Origin: Cryobacterium arcticum
Lineage (GTDB): Bacteria; Actinomycetota; Actinomycetes; Actinomycetales; Microbacteriaceae
Assembly: GCF_003185895.1 (NCBI RefSeq)
Contig: NZ_QHLY01000005.1
Span: forward strand, 1 to 64,000
Direction: 5' to 3'
DNA: 64,000 nt
The translations under genes were made by a program, and so were the position numbers. Positions 53,749 to 62,549 of the stretch are shown here, piece by piece. Within the stretch, counting starts at the first letter, position 1; every line of letters starts with the position of its first letter. The notes under the pieces are model-generated. The model was not told the origin of the DNA and searched no databases. It saw only the letters and a list, made by a program, of their open reading frames with translations.

Positions 53749-54594
53749 GTGACGCTCATGGAGCAGACGGCGGTTTTCGAGCAGGAACGGCCCCGTTTGC
53801 TGCGTATCGCCGGTCGGATTCTGCGCGACCACACCGAGGCCGAAGACATCGTTCAGCAAGCCTGGCTGCGACTGCACGCCACGGATGCGGCGATCGACAA
53901 CCTGCCCGCGTGGCTGACCACCGTCACCACGCGGCTCTGCCTCGACCGGCTGCGCAGCACGAAGCCGATTCTTGTCGACGGCACGGAGTTCCCGTCGCCC
54001 GCCACGGACCCCGCCGACGAACTCGCACTGGCCGACACTGTCGGGATTGCGCTGCAGGTGGTTCTGGACCGCCTCACCCCGAACGAGCGGGTGGCTTTTG
54101 TTCTCCACGACAGCTTCAGCATAGATTTCCCCACCATCGCCACGGTGCTGGGCACGAGTCCGGCTGCTGCGCGCAAGCTCGCCTCGAGGGCACGGAGCAA
54201 GGTGCGACCGGCGGGAGGCCAGCGCGGGAGAGCCGACTGGGAGGTGGTGGATGCGTTCCTCGCCGCCGCACGCCAGGGCGATTTCGAGCAGCTCCTGGAG
54301 TTGCTGGCACCGGGTGCTGTGGCCGCCGGTGACGAGGCGGCCGTCTCGGCAGGCACCCCTGGCCTGGTCGAAGGGCGACAGGCCGTTGCGACCATGTTCA
54401 ACGGTGCCGCCAAGGCCGCGTTGCCGGTGTTCGTCAGCGAGCGCGCGGGTGCCGCCTGGTTCCACCAGGGCACGCCGCGAGTGGTCTTCGACTTCACCGT
54501 CGTCGACGGAGTCGTCACCCGGATCGACTTCCGCGCCGACCCGGCGACGCTGGCACTCATCGTTCGCCGGAGGGCCGGGGAGCGCCGGAGCTGA
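53749..54594 (+). CDS. ECF sigma factor with C-terminal SnoaL-like domain (ECF41-like)
   Basis: This is a 281-residue sigma factor with region 2 (AEDIVQQAWLRLHATDAAIDNLPAWLTTVTTRLCLDRLR), region 4 (LDRLTPNERVAFVLHDSFSIDFPTIATVLGTSPAAARKLASRARSKVR) and about 110 more residues shaped like a SnoaL/NTF2 domain (DWEVVDAFLAAARQGDFEQLLELLAPG...). This is the ECF41/SigJ layout, where the C-terminal domain acts in cis in place of an anti-sigma factor. The start is GTG 53749 or ATG 53758. The usual COE partner gene is absent; a small DUF1059-like gene follows. Confidence 0.9.
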   Translation: MTLMEQTAVFEQERPRLLRIAGRILRDHTEAEDIVQQAWLRLHATDAAIDNLPAWLTTVTTRLCLDRLRSTKPILVDGTEFPSPATDPADELALADTVGIALQVVLDRLTPNERVAFVLHDSFSIDFPTIATVLGTSPAAARKLASRARSKVRPAGGQRGRADWEVVDAFLAAARQGDFEQLLELLAPGAVAAGDEAAVSAGTPGLVEGRQAVATMFNGAAKAALPVFVSERAGAAWFHQGTPRVVFDFTVVDGVVTRIDFRADPATLALIVRRRAGERRS

Positions 54595-54702
54595 CCCGCA
54601 TCTCGCCCGGTCGGCGGGAACGGTCACACTTCTCCACCCCCGAACGTCATACAAGCAGAGGTTCCGGACGGGGCTTGAATAACCACAGTGAGGAAGAGAC
54701 CG

Positions 54703-54933
54703 ATGAAGACCATGACCTGCCACCAGCTCGGCGGCCCGTGCGAAGCGCCGCTTCTCGGGGAGACCGCCGATGACGTCATCAAGGCACAGAATCGACACCT
54801 CAAGGACGCGGTGAAAGCCGGAGACACCACCCACGAACCTGCCTTTCAGGAAATGAAGGCTCGTTGGCGACACCCGAAGCAAGCGATGGGGTGGTATTCA
54901 GCCACCAAGAAGGAGTTTGCCGAGCTCGCCTGA
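54703..54933 (+). CDS. DUF1059-like small protein
   Basis: This is a 76-residue cytoplasmic protein whose parts match the small family MKTMTCHQLGGPCxxxxxGxTADxVIKAQxRHLK, then MKxRWRHPxxxMGWYxxxKxxFA. The Cys pair (residues 5 and 12 of this chain) could bind a metal. I use the ATG at 54703, which has GAGGAAGAG upstream, over a GTG at 54688. It follows the ECF sigma gene by about 110 bp and may be one of its targets. Function unknown. Confidence 0.85.
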   Translation: MKTMTCHQLGGPCEAPLLGETADDVIKAQNRHLKDAVKAGDTTHEPAFQEMKARWRHPKQAMGWYSATKKEFAELA

Positions 54934-54973
54934 GCGGTGAGGGCATCCGCCGGCCGACCAACCGCTCGGGTCG

Positions 54974-55732
54974 TCAGGGCGTGGGCGTGACCGTCCAGGT
55001 GCCGTTGGTTTGGATGGCCATGATTCCCGGCAGGTCGGCATCGAACACCTCGGAGAACGCTTCGCTGTCGCCGAAAGCCTGGGTGTTGTCCGAGACGGTG
55101 AACACCCGTCCGGAGAACGAGTCGTCGGTGCCGGCGGGTGCGTAGTCGACGGTCACGTGGGCGACATCGTCGGAGAAGAACAGCACCGCCGGGCCGGTGC
55201 CCGACTGCGGACCGGACACATACGGCAGGTCGTTCCAGCTCTGCAGCGTCACCGTCCACGGCCCCTCCGCCTTCACGATGAGCATCTGGTTGACGGGGGC
55301 GTCCTGGAAGACGTCCATCAGGAACGACCCGCGCAGCGGTGCAGACGCTTCGCCGAGCGGTGACATGCGCCCCGGCGCGGTCACCGTGGTCGTACCGGTG
55401 CAGGCCGAGCAGTCGAGGTCGATAACGACGGCGAAGTCGCCCTGGCGCTCATAGGCGACATTCGAGGGCCCGTTTCCGGACACCGCCGCGGAGGTGCCGT
55501 CCGCAACAACGCCGGCATCGACGGTCTGCGCCAGCGGCTCCTCCGTAGCGGGAGTCGTCGGAGTGGGGGTCGGAGTGGAGGTCGGTGTCGGACTCGGTGT
55601 GACGAGATCCACGACGCTGGGTGTCGGCGTCGCACTGGAACCCGCGTCGCTGCTTCCACCCGCGCATCCAGTCACGATCAACACCATCGCCACGGTTGCC
55701 CCCAGCACTGCCCACGTTCGTCGAATCCCCAT
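54974..55732 (-). CDS. putative lipoprotein with Pro/Thr stalk
   Basis: This is a 252-residue exported lipoprotein: lipobox VTGC (20-23), then a Ser/Thr/Pro stalk (about 33-65, (TP)n-like) and an all-beta domain. A Cys pair lies in DLDCSACTGTTTVTAPG. The outside domain may bind a wall component. No family is recognised. It lies between a plus-strand DUF1059 gene and the minus-strand hydrolase, 18 bp from the latter, so the hydrolase and this gene are probably one unit. Confidence 0.82.
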   Translation of the reverse strand: MGIRRTWAVLGATVAMVLIVTGCAGGSSDAGSSATPTPSVVDLVTPSPTPTSTPTPTPTTPATEEPLAQTVDAGVVADGTSAAVSGNGPSNVAYERQGDFAVVIDLDCSACTGTTTVTAPGRMSPLGEASAPLRGSFLMDVFQDAPVNQMLIVKAEGPWTVTLQSWNDLPYVSGPQSGTGPAVLFFSDDVAHVTVDYAPAGTDDSFSGRVFTVSDNTQAFGDSEAFSEVFDADLPGIMAIQTNGTWTVTPTP

Positions 55733-55750
55733 TCGCTCAGTCTGCCGGTT

Positions 55751-56458
55751 TCACGCGTTCTGCACGAAGGTCTGCACCTGTTCGGCGACCAGGTCGGGGC
55801 GGGAGATGAACGGATGGTGTCCGGTCGGGAGCTCGACCGAGCGGATCGCGCGGGCCGCGTGGACGCGTTGCAACCCGACCGAGGTGCTGCGGTCCCGGCC
55901 GCAGACGAGGTAGGTGGAATCGACGCCCTGCCAGCCCGCCGCGGTGGTCGGAGTCATGAAAGCCGCGGCGGACTGGGCGGCCACCCGCTCCCACGCCTGC
56001 CGCTGGGTCGCGGTGTCGGCATCCTGCAGGAATCGGGCGCCGAAGGTGGCGGCGTCGTACCCGGCCACGCTGAGCGTGCCGTCGCCGTTGTCGCCGATCG
56101 ACACCGGGTCATTCTCGCCGCTCATGATCATGCCCTGCGCCTGGCCGACGTCGGGCAGGTACGACGAGATGTAGAGCAGGTGGGCGACAGCGGCATGGTG
56201 CCCGGCTTCGGCGATGACGGTGCCGCCGTAGGAATGGCCGACCACGATCGCCGAGTCCACCTCGTCGAGCGCCGCGGTGAGCGCGGCGGCATCGGCGACC
56301 AGTCCGCCGGCCACCTGGTCGGTGCCGGTCTCTCCACACGACGGCAGCAGCAGGGCGCGACTGCGGATGCCCGTTCGCTCCTCGAGCAGGTCAGCGGTGG
56401 CTTGCCACCACCACTGCCCGTCTCGCACCAGGGCACCGTGCACGAAGATCAGTTCCAT
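55751..56458 (-). CDS. alpha/beta hydrolase
   Basis: This is a 235-residue single-domain hydrolase. Oxyanion/N-terminal FVHGALVRDGQWWW, the nucleophile elbow GHSYGG (VVGHSYGGTVIA, near 95-105) and a C-terminal GHHPFIS give Ser, Asp and His of the catalytic triad. Its length and the small-residue lid fit esterase/lactonase-like members; the substrate is not readable. A lipoprotein gene follows 18 bp downstream on the same strand. Confidence 0.88.
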   Translation of the reverse strand: MELIFVHGALVRDGQWWWQATADLLEERTGIRSRALLLPSCGETGTDQVAGGLVADAAALTAALDEVDSAIVVGHSYGGTVIAEAGHHAAVAHLLYISSYLPDVGQAQGMIMSGENDPVSIGDNGDGTLSVAGYDAATFGARFLQDADTATQRQAWERVAAQSAAAFMTPTTAAGWQGVDSTYLVCGRDRSTSVGLQRVHAARAIRSVELPTGHHPFISRPDLVAEQVQTFVQNA

Positions 56459-56521
56459 CGGGTGGTCCTTCCATCAAGCCCAGCGGGTGTGAGGCGGAGA
56501 GGTGCGAGCGGGTGCTCGCCG

Positions 56522-58141
56522 TCAGGCGAGCGAGTCGACGGCCGCGCGCTCGACGGCCAGGCCAGCGGCGTAGCGGTCGAGGTAGCTGGAGAAACCGGCC
56601 ACGTCGGCCGGGTCGGGAGCGACGGTCTCGAATTCCTGCCCGGCGAAGACCCGTTCCCGCAGGTAGCCGTCGAGGGTGAGGTCGTCACCGGATGCGGCGG
56701 CAGCCGTGAACGACGCCAGCACGGCGATACCCCAGGCGCCACCTTCCGACGCCGTCGCGGCCACGGAGACGGGGGCGTCCAGGGATCCGGCGAGGAACCG
56801 CTGCGCCACCCCGGCGGTACGGAAGAGGCCCCCGTGCGCGAACATCGCGTCGAGTTCGACGCCCTCTTCGGCGAGCACCCGCATACCGAGGCTGAGGGTG
56901 CCGAACACGCCGTAGAGCTGCGCGCGCATGAAGTTGGCCAGGGTGAGCCGGCTGTCGGGGGTACGCACGAAGAGCGGCCGGCCCTCGGTGAGACCGGCGA
57001 TGGGTTCGCCGGCCAAGTGGTTGTAGGCCAGCAGTCCGCCGGCATCCGCGTCACCCTCGAGCGCCTCGCGGAACAGGGCGTCGAACACAGCGTCGGAGTC
57101 GATCGGAGTACCGCTGGCGGCGCTGAATCGGCCGAACATTCCGGCCCAGGCGGCGAGCTCGCTCGCGCCGTTGTTGCAGTGCACCATGGCGACGGGGTCA
57201 CCGGCCGGGGTGGTGACCAGGTCGAGTTCGTGGTGCACGCTGGTGAGCGGGCGTTCGAGCACGACCATGGCGAAGATGCTGGTGCCGGCGCTGACGTTAC
57301 CGGTGCGGGGGGCGACGGAACACGTGGCGACCATGCCGGTGCCGGCGTCGCCCTCCGGCGGGCAGAGCACGGCGCCGGGGTGCAGGACGCCGGTGGGGTC
57401 GAGGAGCGCCGCGCCCTCCGCCGTGAGTTCGCCGGCGGACTGTCCGGCCACGAGGACCTCGGGCAGCAGTGCGGCCAGGCTGAGCTGCGGGGAGCGCTCG
57501 GCGACCAGGCCGTCGTAGCGGGCGAGCAGTTCGGCGTCGTAGCCGCCGGTGGCGGAGTCGATGGGGAACATGCCGGACGCGTCGCCCACACCGAGGACCT
57601 TGCGGCCGGTGAGGCGCCAGTGCACGTAGCCGGCGAGGGTGGTGATGAAGGCGAGCTGGGACACGTGCGGCTCGGCGTCGAGAACGGCCTGGTGCAGGTG
57701 GGCGATCGACCAGCGCAGCGGGATGTTGAGGCCGAACAGCTCGGTCAGCTCGCTCGCTGCCGGGCCGGTGGTGGTGTTGCGCCAAGTGCGGAACGGCACC
57801 AGCTGGTCGCCGGCTGCGTCGAACGCGAGGTAGCCGTGCATCATCGCCGACACGCCGACCGCGCCGTAGCTCTCGAGCTGCACGCCATACTTCTGCTGGA
57901 TGTCAGCCACGAGGGCAGCGTGGGCCGCCTGGATGCCCGACCAGACGTTTTCGAGCGAGTAGGTCCAGACCCGATCGACGAACTCGTTCTCCCACTCATG
58001 GCTGCCGACGGCGAGGACCTCGGACAGGTCGTCGCCGATCAGGCAAGCCTTGATGCGGGTCGAGCCCAGCTCGATGCCCAGTGACGTGCGCCCACTGAGG
58101 ATGGCGGTTCGGGCAGCGTCAAAGGCATCATTGCTAGTCAT
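56522..58141 (-). CDS. FGGY-family carbohydrate kinase
   Basis: This is a 539-residue FGGY kinase. The N-terminal phosphate-binding strand is LGIELGSTRIKACLIGDDLSEVLAVGSHEWEN, followed by VGVSAMMHGYLAFD and FRTWRNTTTG, then the second-domain GTGMVATCSVAPRTGNVSAGTSIFAMVV. The version is the long type close to proteins annotated as xylulokinase or L-ribulokinase; the sugar is uncertain. I use the ATG at 58141; an upstream extension has no ribosome site. It could phosphorylate a pentose brought in by the xyl-type ABC system 8 kb away. Confidence 0.88.
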   Translation of the reverse strand: MTSNDAFDAARTAILSGRTSLGIELGSTRIKACLIGDDLSEVLAVGSHEWENEFVDRVWTYSLENVWSGIQAAHAALVADIQQKYGVQLESYGAVGVSAMMHGYLAFDAAGDQLVPFRTWRNTTTGPAASELTELFGLNIPLRWSIAHLHQAVLDAEPHVSQLAFITTLAGYVHWRLTGRKVLGVGDASGMFPIDSATGGYDAELLARYDGLVAERSPQLSLAALLPEVLVAGQSAGELTAEGAALLDPTGVLHPGAVLCPPEGDAGTGMVATCSVAPRTGNVSAGTSIFAMVVLERPLTSVHHELDLVTTPAGDPVAMVHCNNGASELAAWAGMFGRFSAASGTPIDSDAVFDALFREALEGDADAGGLLAYNHLAGEPIAGLTEGRPLFVRTPDSRLTLANFMRAQLYGVFGTLSLGMRVLAEEGVELDAMFAHGGLFRTAGVAQRFLAGSLDAPVSVAATASEGGAWGIAVLASFTAAAASGDDLTLDGYLRERVFAGQEFETVAPDPADVAGFSSYLDRYAAGLAVERAAVDSLA

Positions 58142-58256
58142 ATGTCGATTATGGCGGTGATTTGCCCGGATTAATTCCCTCGTTGGAAATCCCCACTGAC
58201 GCGCGGACCAGGCTCGTTCTTTCGCGCTGGCGTTGAGGCAATTCGGGACGCCTCGT

Positions 58257-58919
58257 TCAGGGTCCGCCGAGCCAACTGTCGATCCGATGATGGTCGGGGC
58301 GGAACCCATGGCCGACGCCCCACAGCACGGCCTGGGTTCGGCTGGCAACGCCGATTTTGCCGTAGACGCTACGGATGTAGGACTTCACGGTGTTCGGGCT
58401 GAGGTACGTGAGCGCCGCTACCTCGGCGTTGCTCTTGCCCTGGGTGATGAGCGCCAGGATCTCGGACTCACGGTCCGTGATGCCCTCGCGGCGTCCGGGC
58501 CAGTCGAGTCCCGGAGCGCTGCCTGCCCGCTTGGGCGGATCACTCACCACGATCTCGCCGGCGTGCACTGACTCCAGGGCCGCCACGAGGTCGCGAGCGG
58601 GCAGCGTCTTCGACAGGTAGCCGCTGACGCCCCGTTCCAGCGCATCACTGATCAGCGCGGGCTGGAAGTTCCAGGTGTACACGACGACTCGACCGGCGCG
58701 TGGGTTCTGCACGAGCGCCGAGAGCTCCGACAGGTCGGACTCCGGCTGGGCGAAGGAGTCGTACAGCACGATGTCAGTGCGGTCGGAGAGAGCGGCGTTC
58801 GCATCGATCTCCGCGACGAGCACACGATCCCGGTAGTGATCGAACATGTGCGCCAAGCCCGTCAGCACGATGTCGTAGTCATCGACCAGGGCGACGGTCA
58901 CTGGCTGGGACGGGGACAT
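58257..58919 (-). CDS. orphan LuxR/NarL-type response regulator
   Basis: This is a 220-residue regulator with a receiver domain (VALVDDYDIVLTGLAHMFDHYRDRV; probable phospho-acceptor Asp in DIVLYDSFAQP; Lys in YLSKTLPA) and a C-terminal LuxR domain (GITDRESEILALITQGKSNAEVAALTYLSPNTVKSYIRSVYGKIGV). No kinase gene is adjacent. A perfect 18-bp palindrome lies 35 bp upstream in the spacer it shares with the GlsB-like gene, so it may regulate itself and that gene. Confidence 0.92.
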   Translation of the reverse strand: MSPSQPVTVALVDDYDIVLTGLAHMFDHYRDRVLVAEIDANAALSDRTDIVLYDSFAQPESDLSELSALVQNPRAGRVVVYTWNFQPALISDALERGVSGYLSKTLPARDLVAALESVHAGEIVVSDPPKRAGSAPGLDWPGRREGITDRESEILALITQGKSNAEVAALTYLSPNTVKSYIRSVYGKIGVASRTQAVLWGVGHGFRPDHHRIDSWLGGP

Positions 58920-58953
58920 AGTAGGACGCTACTGCGTCTGCCCGTCTAGCGGC

Positions 58954-58971
58954 TACACCCCTAGGGGTGTA
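58954..58971. promoter_or_regulatory. perfect 18-bp palindrome between the regulator and the GlsB-like gene
   Basis: TACACCCCTAGGGGTGTA is fully self-complementary. LuxR/NarL regulators bind palindromes of this length. A diverged half-copy (CCCTCTGGGTG) follows at about 58980-58990. It lies in the divergent spacer of the orphan regulator and the GlsB-like gene. Confidence 0.75.
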
Positions 58972-59063
58972 CCGCCGCATCCCTCTGGGTGTTTGGCTGG
59001 TCTTCGCCAGTAACCGCTGGTCACATCGAATGCACAGTCCCACCCAACAGGAAGGTGACCACA

Positions 59064-59342
59064 ATGCTTGGTCTCATCATCAGCCTCATCGTCGTCGGCG
59101 TCATCGCCGGCGCCGTCGCTCGCCTCGTCGTGCCCGGTCGGCAGAACATCAGCATCCCGATGACAATCGTGCTCGGCATCATCGGGTCCTTTGTCGGCGG
59201 GTTCCTCGGGTTCCTCATCTTCCAGCACGACCCGATGGACGGCTTCTTCCAGCCGGCCGGAATCATCGGATCCATCATCGGCGCGATCATCGTGCTCCTG
59301 ATCTACATCCGCGTCAGCGGCCGTCGCAGCGTTCAGCACTGA
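59064..59342 (+). CDS. GlsB/YeaQ/YmgE-family membrane protein
   Basis: This is a 92-residue protein with three helices. The family signature GLIISLIVVGVIAGAVARLVVPGRQNISIPMTIVLGIIGSFVGGFLG fills the first 50 residues. Transglycosylase-associated or GlsB-like names are historical; the family is stress-linked in many bacteria. The ATG at 59064 follows GGAAGG. The divergent orphan regulator and shared palindrome suggest control by that regulator. Confidence 0.92.
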   Translation: MLGLIISLIVVGVIAGAVARLVVPGRQNISIPMTIVLGIIGSFVGGFLGFLIFQHDPMDGFFQPAGIIGSIIGAIIVLLIYIRVSGRRSVQH

Positions 59343-59349
59343 CCGTCTC

Positions 59350-59382
59350 CCCGGTGACCGACGTCTAGGCGGTCACCGGGGG
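59350..59382. terminator. hairpin terminator between convergent genes
   Basis: CCCCGGTGACCG (59350-59361) and CGGTCACCGGGG (59371-59382) form a perfect 12-bp stem with a nine-base loop, placed between the GlsB-like stop and the dehydrogenase stop. Confidence 0.75.
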
Positions 59383-59390
59383 CAGCCGGG

Positions 59391-60890
59391 TCAGGTGTTC
59401 TGCGGGAAGCCCAGGTTGATGCCGCCGTGGCTCGGGTCGAGCCAGCGAGCGGTGACGGCCTTCTCCCGGGTGTAGAAGTTGATCCCGGCCGGGCCGTAGG
59501 CCTTGGCGTCACCGAAGAGGGAGTCCTTCCAGCCGCCGAACGAGTGGTACGCCACCGGCACCGGGATGGGCACGTTGATGCCGACCATGCCCACCTGCAC
59601 CTCGTGCTGGAACCTGCGGGCGGCGCCACCGTCGTTGGTGAAGATGGCCGTGCCGTTGCCGTACCGGCTGGCGTTGATGATGGCCACGCCGTCGGTGTAG
59701 CTGGCGACCCGCAGCACGCTGAGCACCGGACCGAAGATCTCGTCGGTGTAGACGGCTGAGTCCAGGCTGACCTTGTCGAACAGGGTCGGGCCGAGCCAGA
59801 ATCCGGATGCCTCTCCGTTCACCTCGATGCCGCGGCCGTCGATCACGACCTCCGCGCCATCTTTTTGGGCGATGTCGATGTAACCGGCGACCTTGTCACG
59901 GTGGGCCTCGGTGATCAGCGGACCCATGTCGCAGCCGCGCATGCCGTCACCCACGGTGAGGCCGGCGACGCGCTCGGCGATCTTGGCCACGAGTTCGTCG
60001 GCGACCGGTTCCACCGCCACGACCACGCTGATGGCCATGCACCGCTCCCCCGCAGAGCCGAAGCCGGCGTTGACCGCCGCGTCCGCGGCCAGGTCGAGGT
60101 CGGCATCCGGCAGCACCAGCATGTGGTTCTTGGCACCGCCGAGCGCCTGCACCCGCTTGCCGTTGGCGGCGGCGGTCTCGTAGATGTACTTGGCGATCGG
60201 GGTGGAGCCGACGAAGGAGATGGCTTGCACATCGGGGTTGACCAGCAGGGCGTCGACGGCCTCCTTGTCGCCGTGCACGACGTTGAAGACGCCGTCGGGT
60301 AGGCCGGCCTCGGTGAGCAGGGCGGCCAGCCAGTTGGCGGCGGACGGGTCCTTCTCGCTGGGCTTGAGCACAACACAGTTGCCGGCAGCGATGGCGATGG
60401 GGAAGAACCAGAGCGGCACCATGGCGGGGAAGTTGAACGGGCTGATGATGCCGACCACACCGAGCGGCTGCCGCAGGGTGTAGACGTCGACGCCGGTGGA
60501 AACGTTCTCGGAGAACTCGCCCTTGGACAGGTGCGGCAGGCCGAGCGCGAACTCGACCACTTCGAGGCCGCGGGCGATCTCGCCGAGCGCGTCGGAGGTG
60601 ACCTTGCCGTGTTCGTTGGTGAGGATGTCGGCGAGTTCGCCCTTGCGAGCGTTGAGGAGCTCGCGGAAGGAGAACATCACGGCCTGGCGTTTGGCGATGG
60701 AGGCATCGCGCCAGGCGGGGTAGGCGGCCTGGGCCGAGGCGACAACGGTGTCGACATCGGCGGCGGAGGCCAGGGACACCAGGCGCTGCACTGCGCCGGT
60801 GGCCGGGTTGTAGACGGGGGCGGTTCGAGCGGAGCTTCCGGTACCGGGAGCGCCGTCGATCCAATGGGTGAGGACGGGAAGGTCGTTCAT
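59391..60890 (-). CDS. mmsA: CoA-acylating (methyl)malonate-semialdehyde dehydrogenase
   Basis: This is a 499-residue ALDH-superfamily enzyme. The N-terminal WIDGAPGTGSSARTAPVYNPATG, the NAD site, LGGAKNHMLVLPDADL, and the catalytic Cys in GSAGERCMAISVV match MmsA/IolA. It converts malonate semialdehyde or methylmalonate semialdehyde to acetyl-CoA or propionyl-CoA with CO2 release. Beside a class III aminotransferase it most simply finishes beta-alanine (pyrimidine) or valine degradation. A 233-bp spacer rich in inverted repeats separates it from that gene on the same strand. Confidence 0.94.
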   Translation of the reverse strand: MNDLPVLTHWIDGAPGTGSSARTAPVYNPATGAVQRLVSLASAADVDTVVASAQAAYPAWRDASIAKRQAVMFSFRELLNARKGELADILTNEHGKVTSDALGEIARGLEVVEFALGLPHLSKGEFSENVSTGVDVYTLRQPLGVVGIISPFNFPAMVPLWFFPIAIAAGNCVVLKPSEKDPSAANWLAALLTEAGLPDGVFNVVHGDKEAVDALLVNPDVQAISFVGSTPIAKYIYETAAANGKRVQALGGAKNHMLVLPDADLDLAADAAVNAGFGSAGERCMAISVVVAVEPVADELVAKIAERVAGLTVGDGMRGCDMGPLITEAHRDKVAGYIDIAQKDGAEVVIDGRGIEVNGEASGFWLGPTLFDKVSLDSAVYTDEIFGPVLSVLRVASYTDGVAIINASRYGNGTAIFTNDGGAARRFQHEVQVGMVGINVPIPVPVAYHSFGGWKDSLFGDAKAYGPAGINFYTREKAVTARWLDPSHGGINLGFPQNT

Positions 60891-60946
60891 GTCATCCGAT
60901 TCTGTTGGGGGGTGGAAGTCGTTGCGTGGGTCGCGACGATCCCGTC

Positions 60947-61120
60947 GGTCGAGCTTGTCGAGACCTCGTGAGCCGTCCTCTGAAGGTAGGCGCGGTCACG
61001 GGGTCTCGACAAGCTCGACCAGCGGACGGGGCGGGGTCTACTTCGACAAGCTCAGCACAGGTCGACAAGCTCGACCAGCGGACGGTCGCGACCATCTCGC
61101 TGGTCGAGCTTGTCGAGACC
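60947..61120. repeat. cluster of GGTCGAGCTTGTCGAGACC inverted repeats
   Basis: Copies lie at 60947-60965 and 61102-61120 in one orientation and at 61002-61020 and about 61062-61077 in the other, so the spacer is built of nested inverted pairs. The motif is shared, with small changes, by the tandem repeats at 24.3-24.5 kb. A TTCGACAAGCTCAGCACAGG sub-element is also present (from about 61042). Confidence 0.85.
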
Positions 61121-61123
61121 TGT

Positions 61124-62458
61124 TCAGAGGAGGTCGAGGGCGAGGACCTCGTCGTAGATGGCGAGGGCCTCGGCCACCTCGGAGTCGGTGACGACGCAGG
61201 GCGGCACCACGTGGATGCGGTTGTCCTGCACGAAGGGCAGCAGGTTGCGGGCCAGCAGCTCGGTCTTGATGCGGGCCATCACGGCCGGCGCGACGGGCTC
61301 CCGGGTCTCGCGGTCGGCCACCAGCTCGATCGCCCAGAAGACCCCCTCGCCGCGCACCTCCCCGATGATCGGGTGCTTTGCCTTCAGCGCCTCCAGCCCC
61401 GGTCCGATCGCGTCGGTGCCGATCCGGGCTGCGTTCTCCACGATTCCCTCGTCCGTCATGGCGTCCAGAGCCGCCACGATCGAGGCCATCGCCAACGGAT
61501 GCCCGCTGTAGGTGAGTCCGCCCGGGAAGACGGTGCTGTCGAAGTCGGCGGCAATGGCGTCGGAAATGATCACACCGCCCACCGGTACGTAGCCGGAATT
61601 GACGCCCTTGGCGAACGTGATGAGGTCGGGAACGACCCCGCTGCCCTCGAACGCGAACCAGCGGCCGGTGCGGCCGAAGCCCACCATCACCTCATCGAGA
61701 ATGAGCATGATGCCGTAGCGGTCGCAGAGCTCGCGCACCCCGGCCAGGTAGCCGGGCGGAGGCATCAGTACTCCGGCGGTGCCGGGGATCGATTCGAGCA
61801 GCACGGCCGCGATCGAGGTGGCGCCCTCGCTCTGGATGACCCGCTCGAGGTGCCGCAACGCCCGCTCGGTCTCTTGCTCGGGCGTCGTCGCCCAGAACTC
61901 GCTGCGGTAGAGGTAGGGACCGAAGAAGTGCACGTGCCCGCGGGCGAACTCGTTGGGGATGCGCCGCCAGTCGCCGGTGGCCACGATGGCCGCGCCGGTA
62001 TTGCCGTGGTACGAGCGGTAGGTGGAGAGCACGGTGTCGCGCCCGGTGTGCAGGCGGGCCATGCGGATGGCGTTCTCATTGGCATCCGCACCGCCGTTGG
62101 TGAAGAAGACCTTGTTGAAGCCTATGGGCGCCCGGTCGACGATGCGCTTGGCGGCCTCGCCGCGCGCCAGGTTGGCGGTGGACGGGGCGATCGTGGTGAG
62201 TAGCTGGGCCTGGTCGATGATGCCCTTGATCACGGCCGGATGCTGGTGGCCGATGTTCACGTTGACCAGTTGGCTGGAGAAGTCGAGGTAGGTGCGGCCG
62301 TCGTGGTCCCAGACCCGGCAGCCGAGGCCGCCGGCGATGACGAGGGGCTTCAGCGCCCCCTGGGCCGACCAGGAGTGGAAGACGTGGGCCTTGTCGAGCT
62401 GGGCGGTGAGGTCGTTCAGCCCGAGTTCGGTGGTTGTGCCGGTATCGATGTCGGTCAC
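61124..62458 (-). CDS. class III aminotransferase (beta-alanine/omega-type)
   Basis: This is a 444-residue PLP-dependent transaminase of the omega-amino acid group. PLP Lys lies in TFAKGVNSGYVPVGGV, the cofactor-binding Asp in LILDEVMVGFGRTG, and FTNGGADANENAIRMARLHTGR is typical. It probably moves the amino group of beta-alanine or another omega-amine to pyruvate or 2-oxoglutarate, giving malonate semialdehyde for the downstream dehydrogenase. I start it at GTG 62458, which has GAAGGA seven bases upstream. Confidence 0.93.
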   Translation of the reverse strand: MTDIDTGTTTELGLNDLTAQLDKAHVFHSWSAQGALKPLVIAGGLGCRVWDHDGRTYLDFSSQLVNVNIGHQHPAVIKGIIDQAQLLTTIAPSTANLARGEAAKRIVDRAPIGFNKVFFTNGGADANENAIRMARLHTGRDTVLSTYRSYHGNTGAAIVATGDWRRIPNEFARGHVHFFGPYLYRSEFWATTPEQETERALRHLERVIQSEGATSIAAVLLESIPGTAGVLMPPPGYLAGVRELCDRYGIMLILDEVMVGFGRTGRWFAFEGSGVVPDLITFAKGVNSGYVPVGGVIISDAIAADFDSTVFPGGLTYSGHPLAMASIVAALDAMTDEGIVENAARIGTDAIGPGLEALKAKHPIIGEVRGEGVFWAIELVADRETREPVAPAVMARIKTELLARNLLPFVQDNRIHVVPPCVVTDSEVAEALAIYDEVLALDLL

Positions 62459-62549
62459 GATGCGTTCCTTCTCTTCTGCCCTCGCGAATCGCAAGGGCGG
62501 TGGTGCACCGGGCGGCTGCTGTGAGGCAGCCGCCCGGTGCGGAGGTGTA

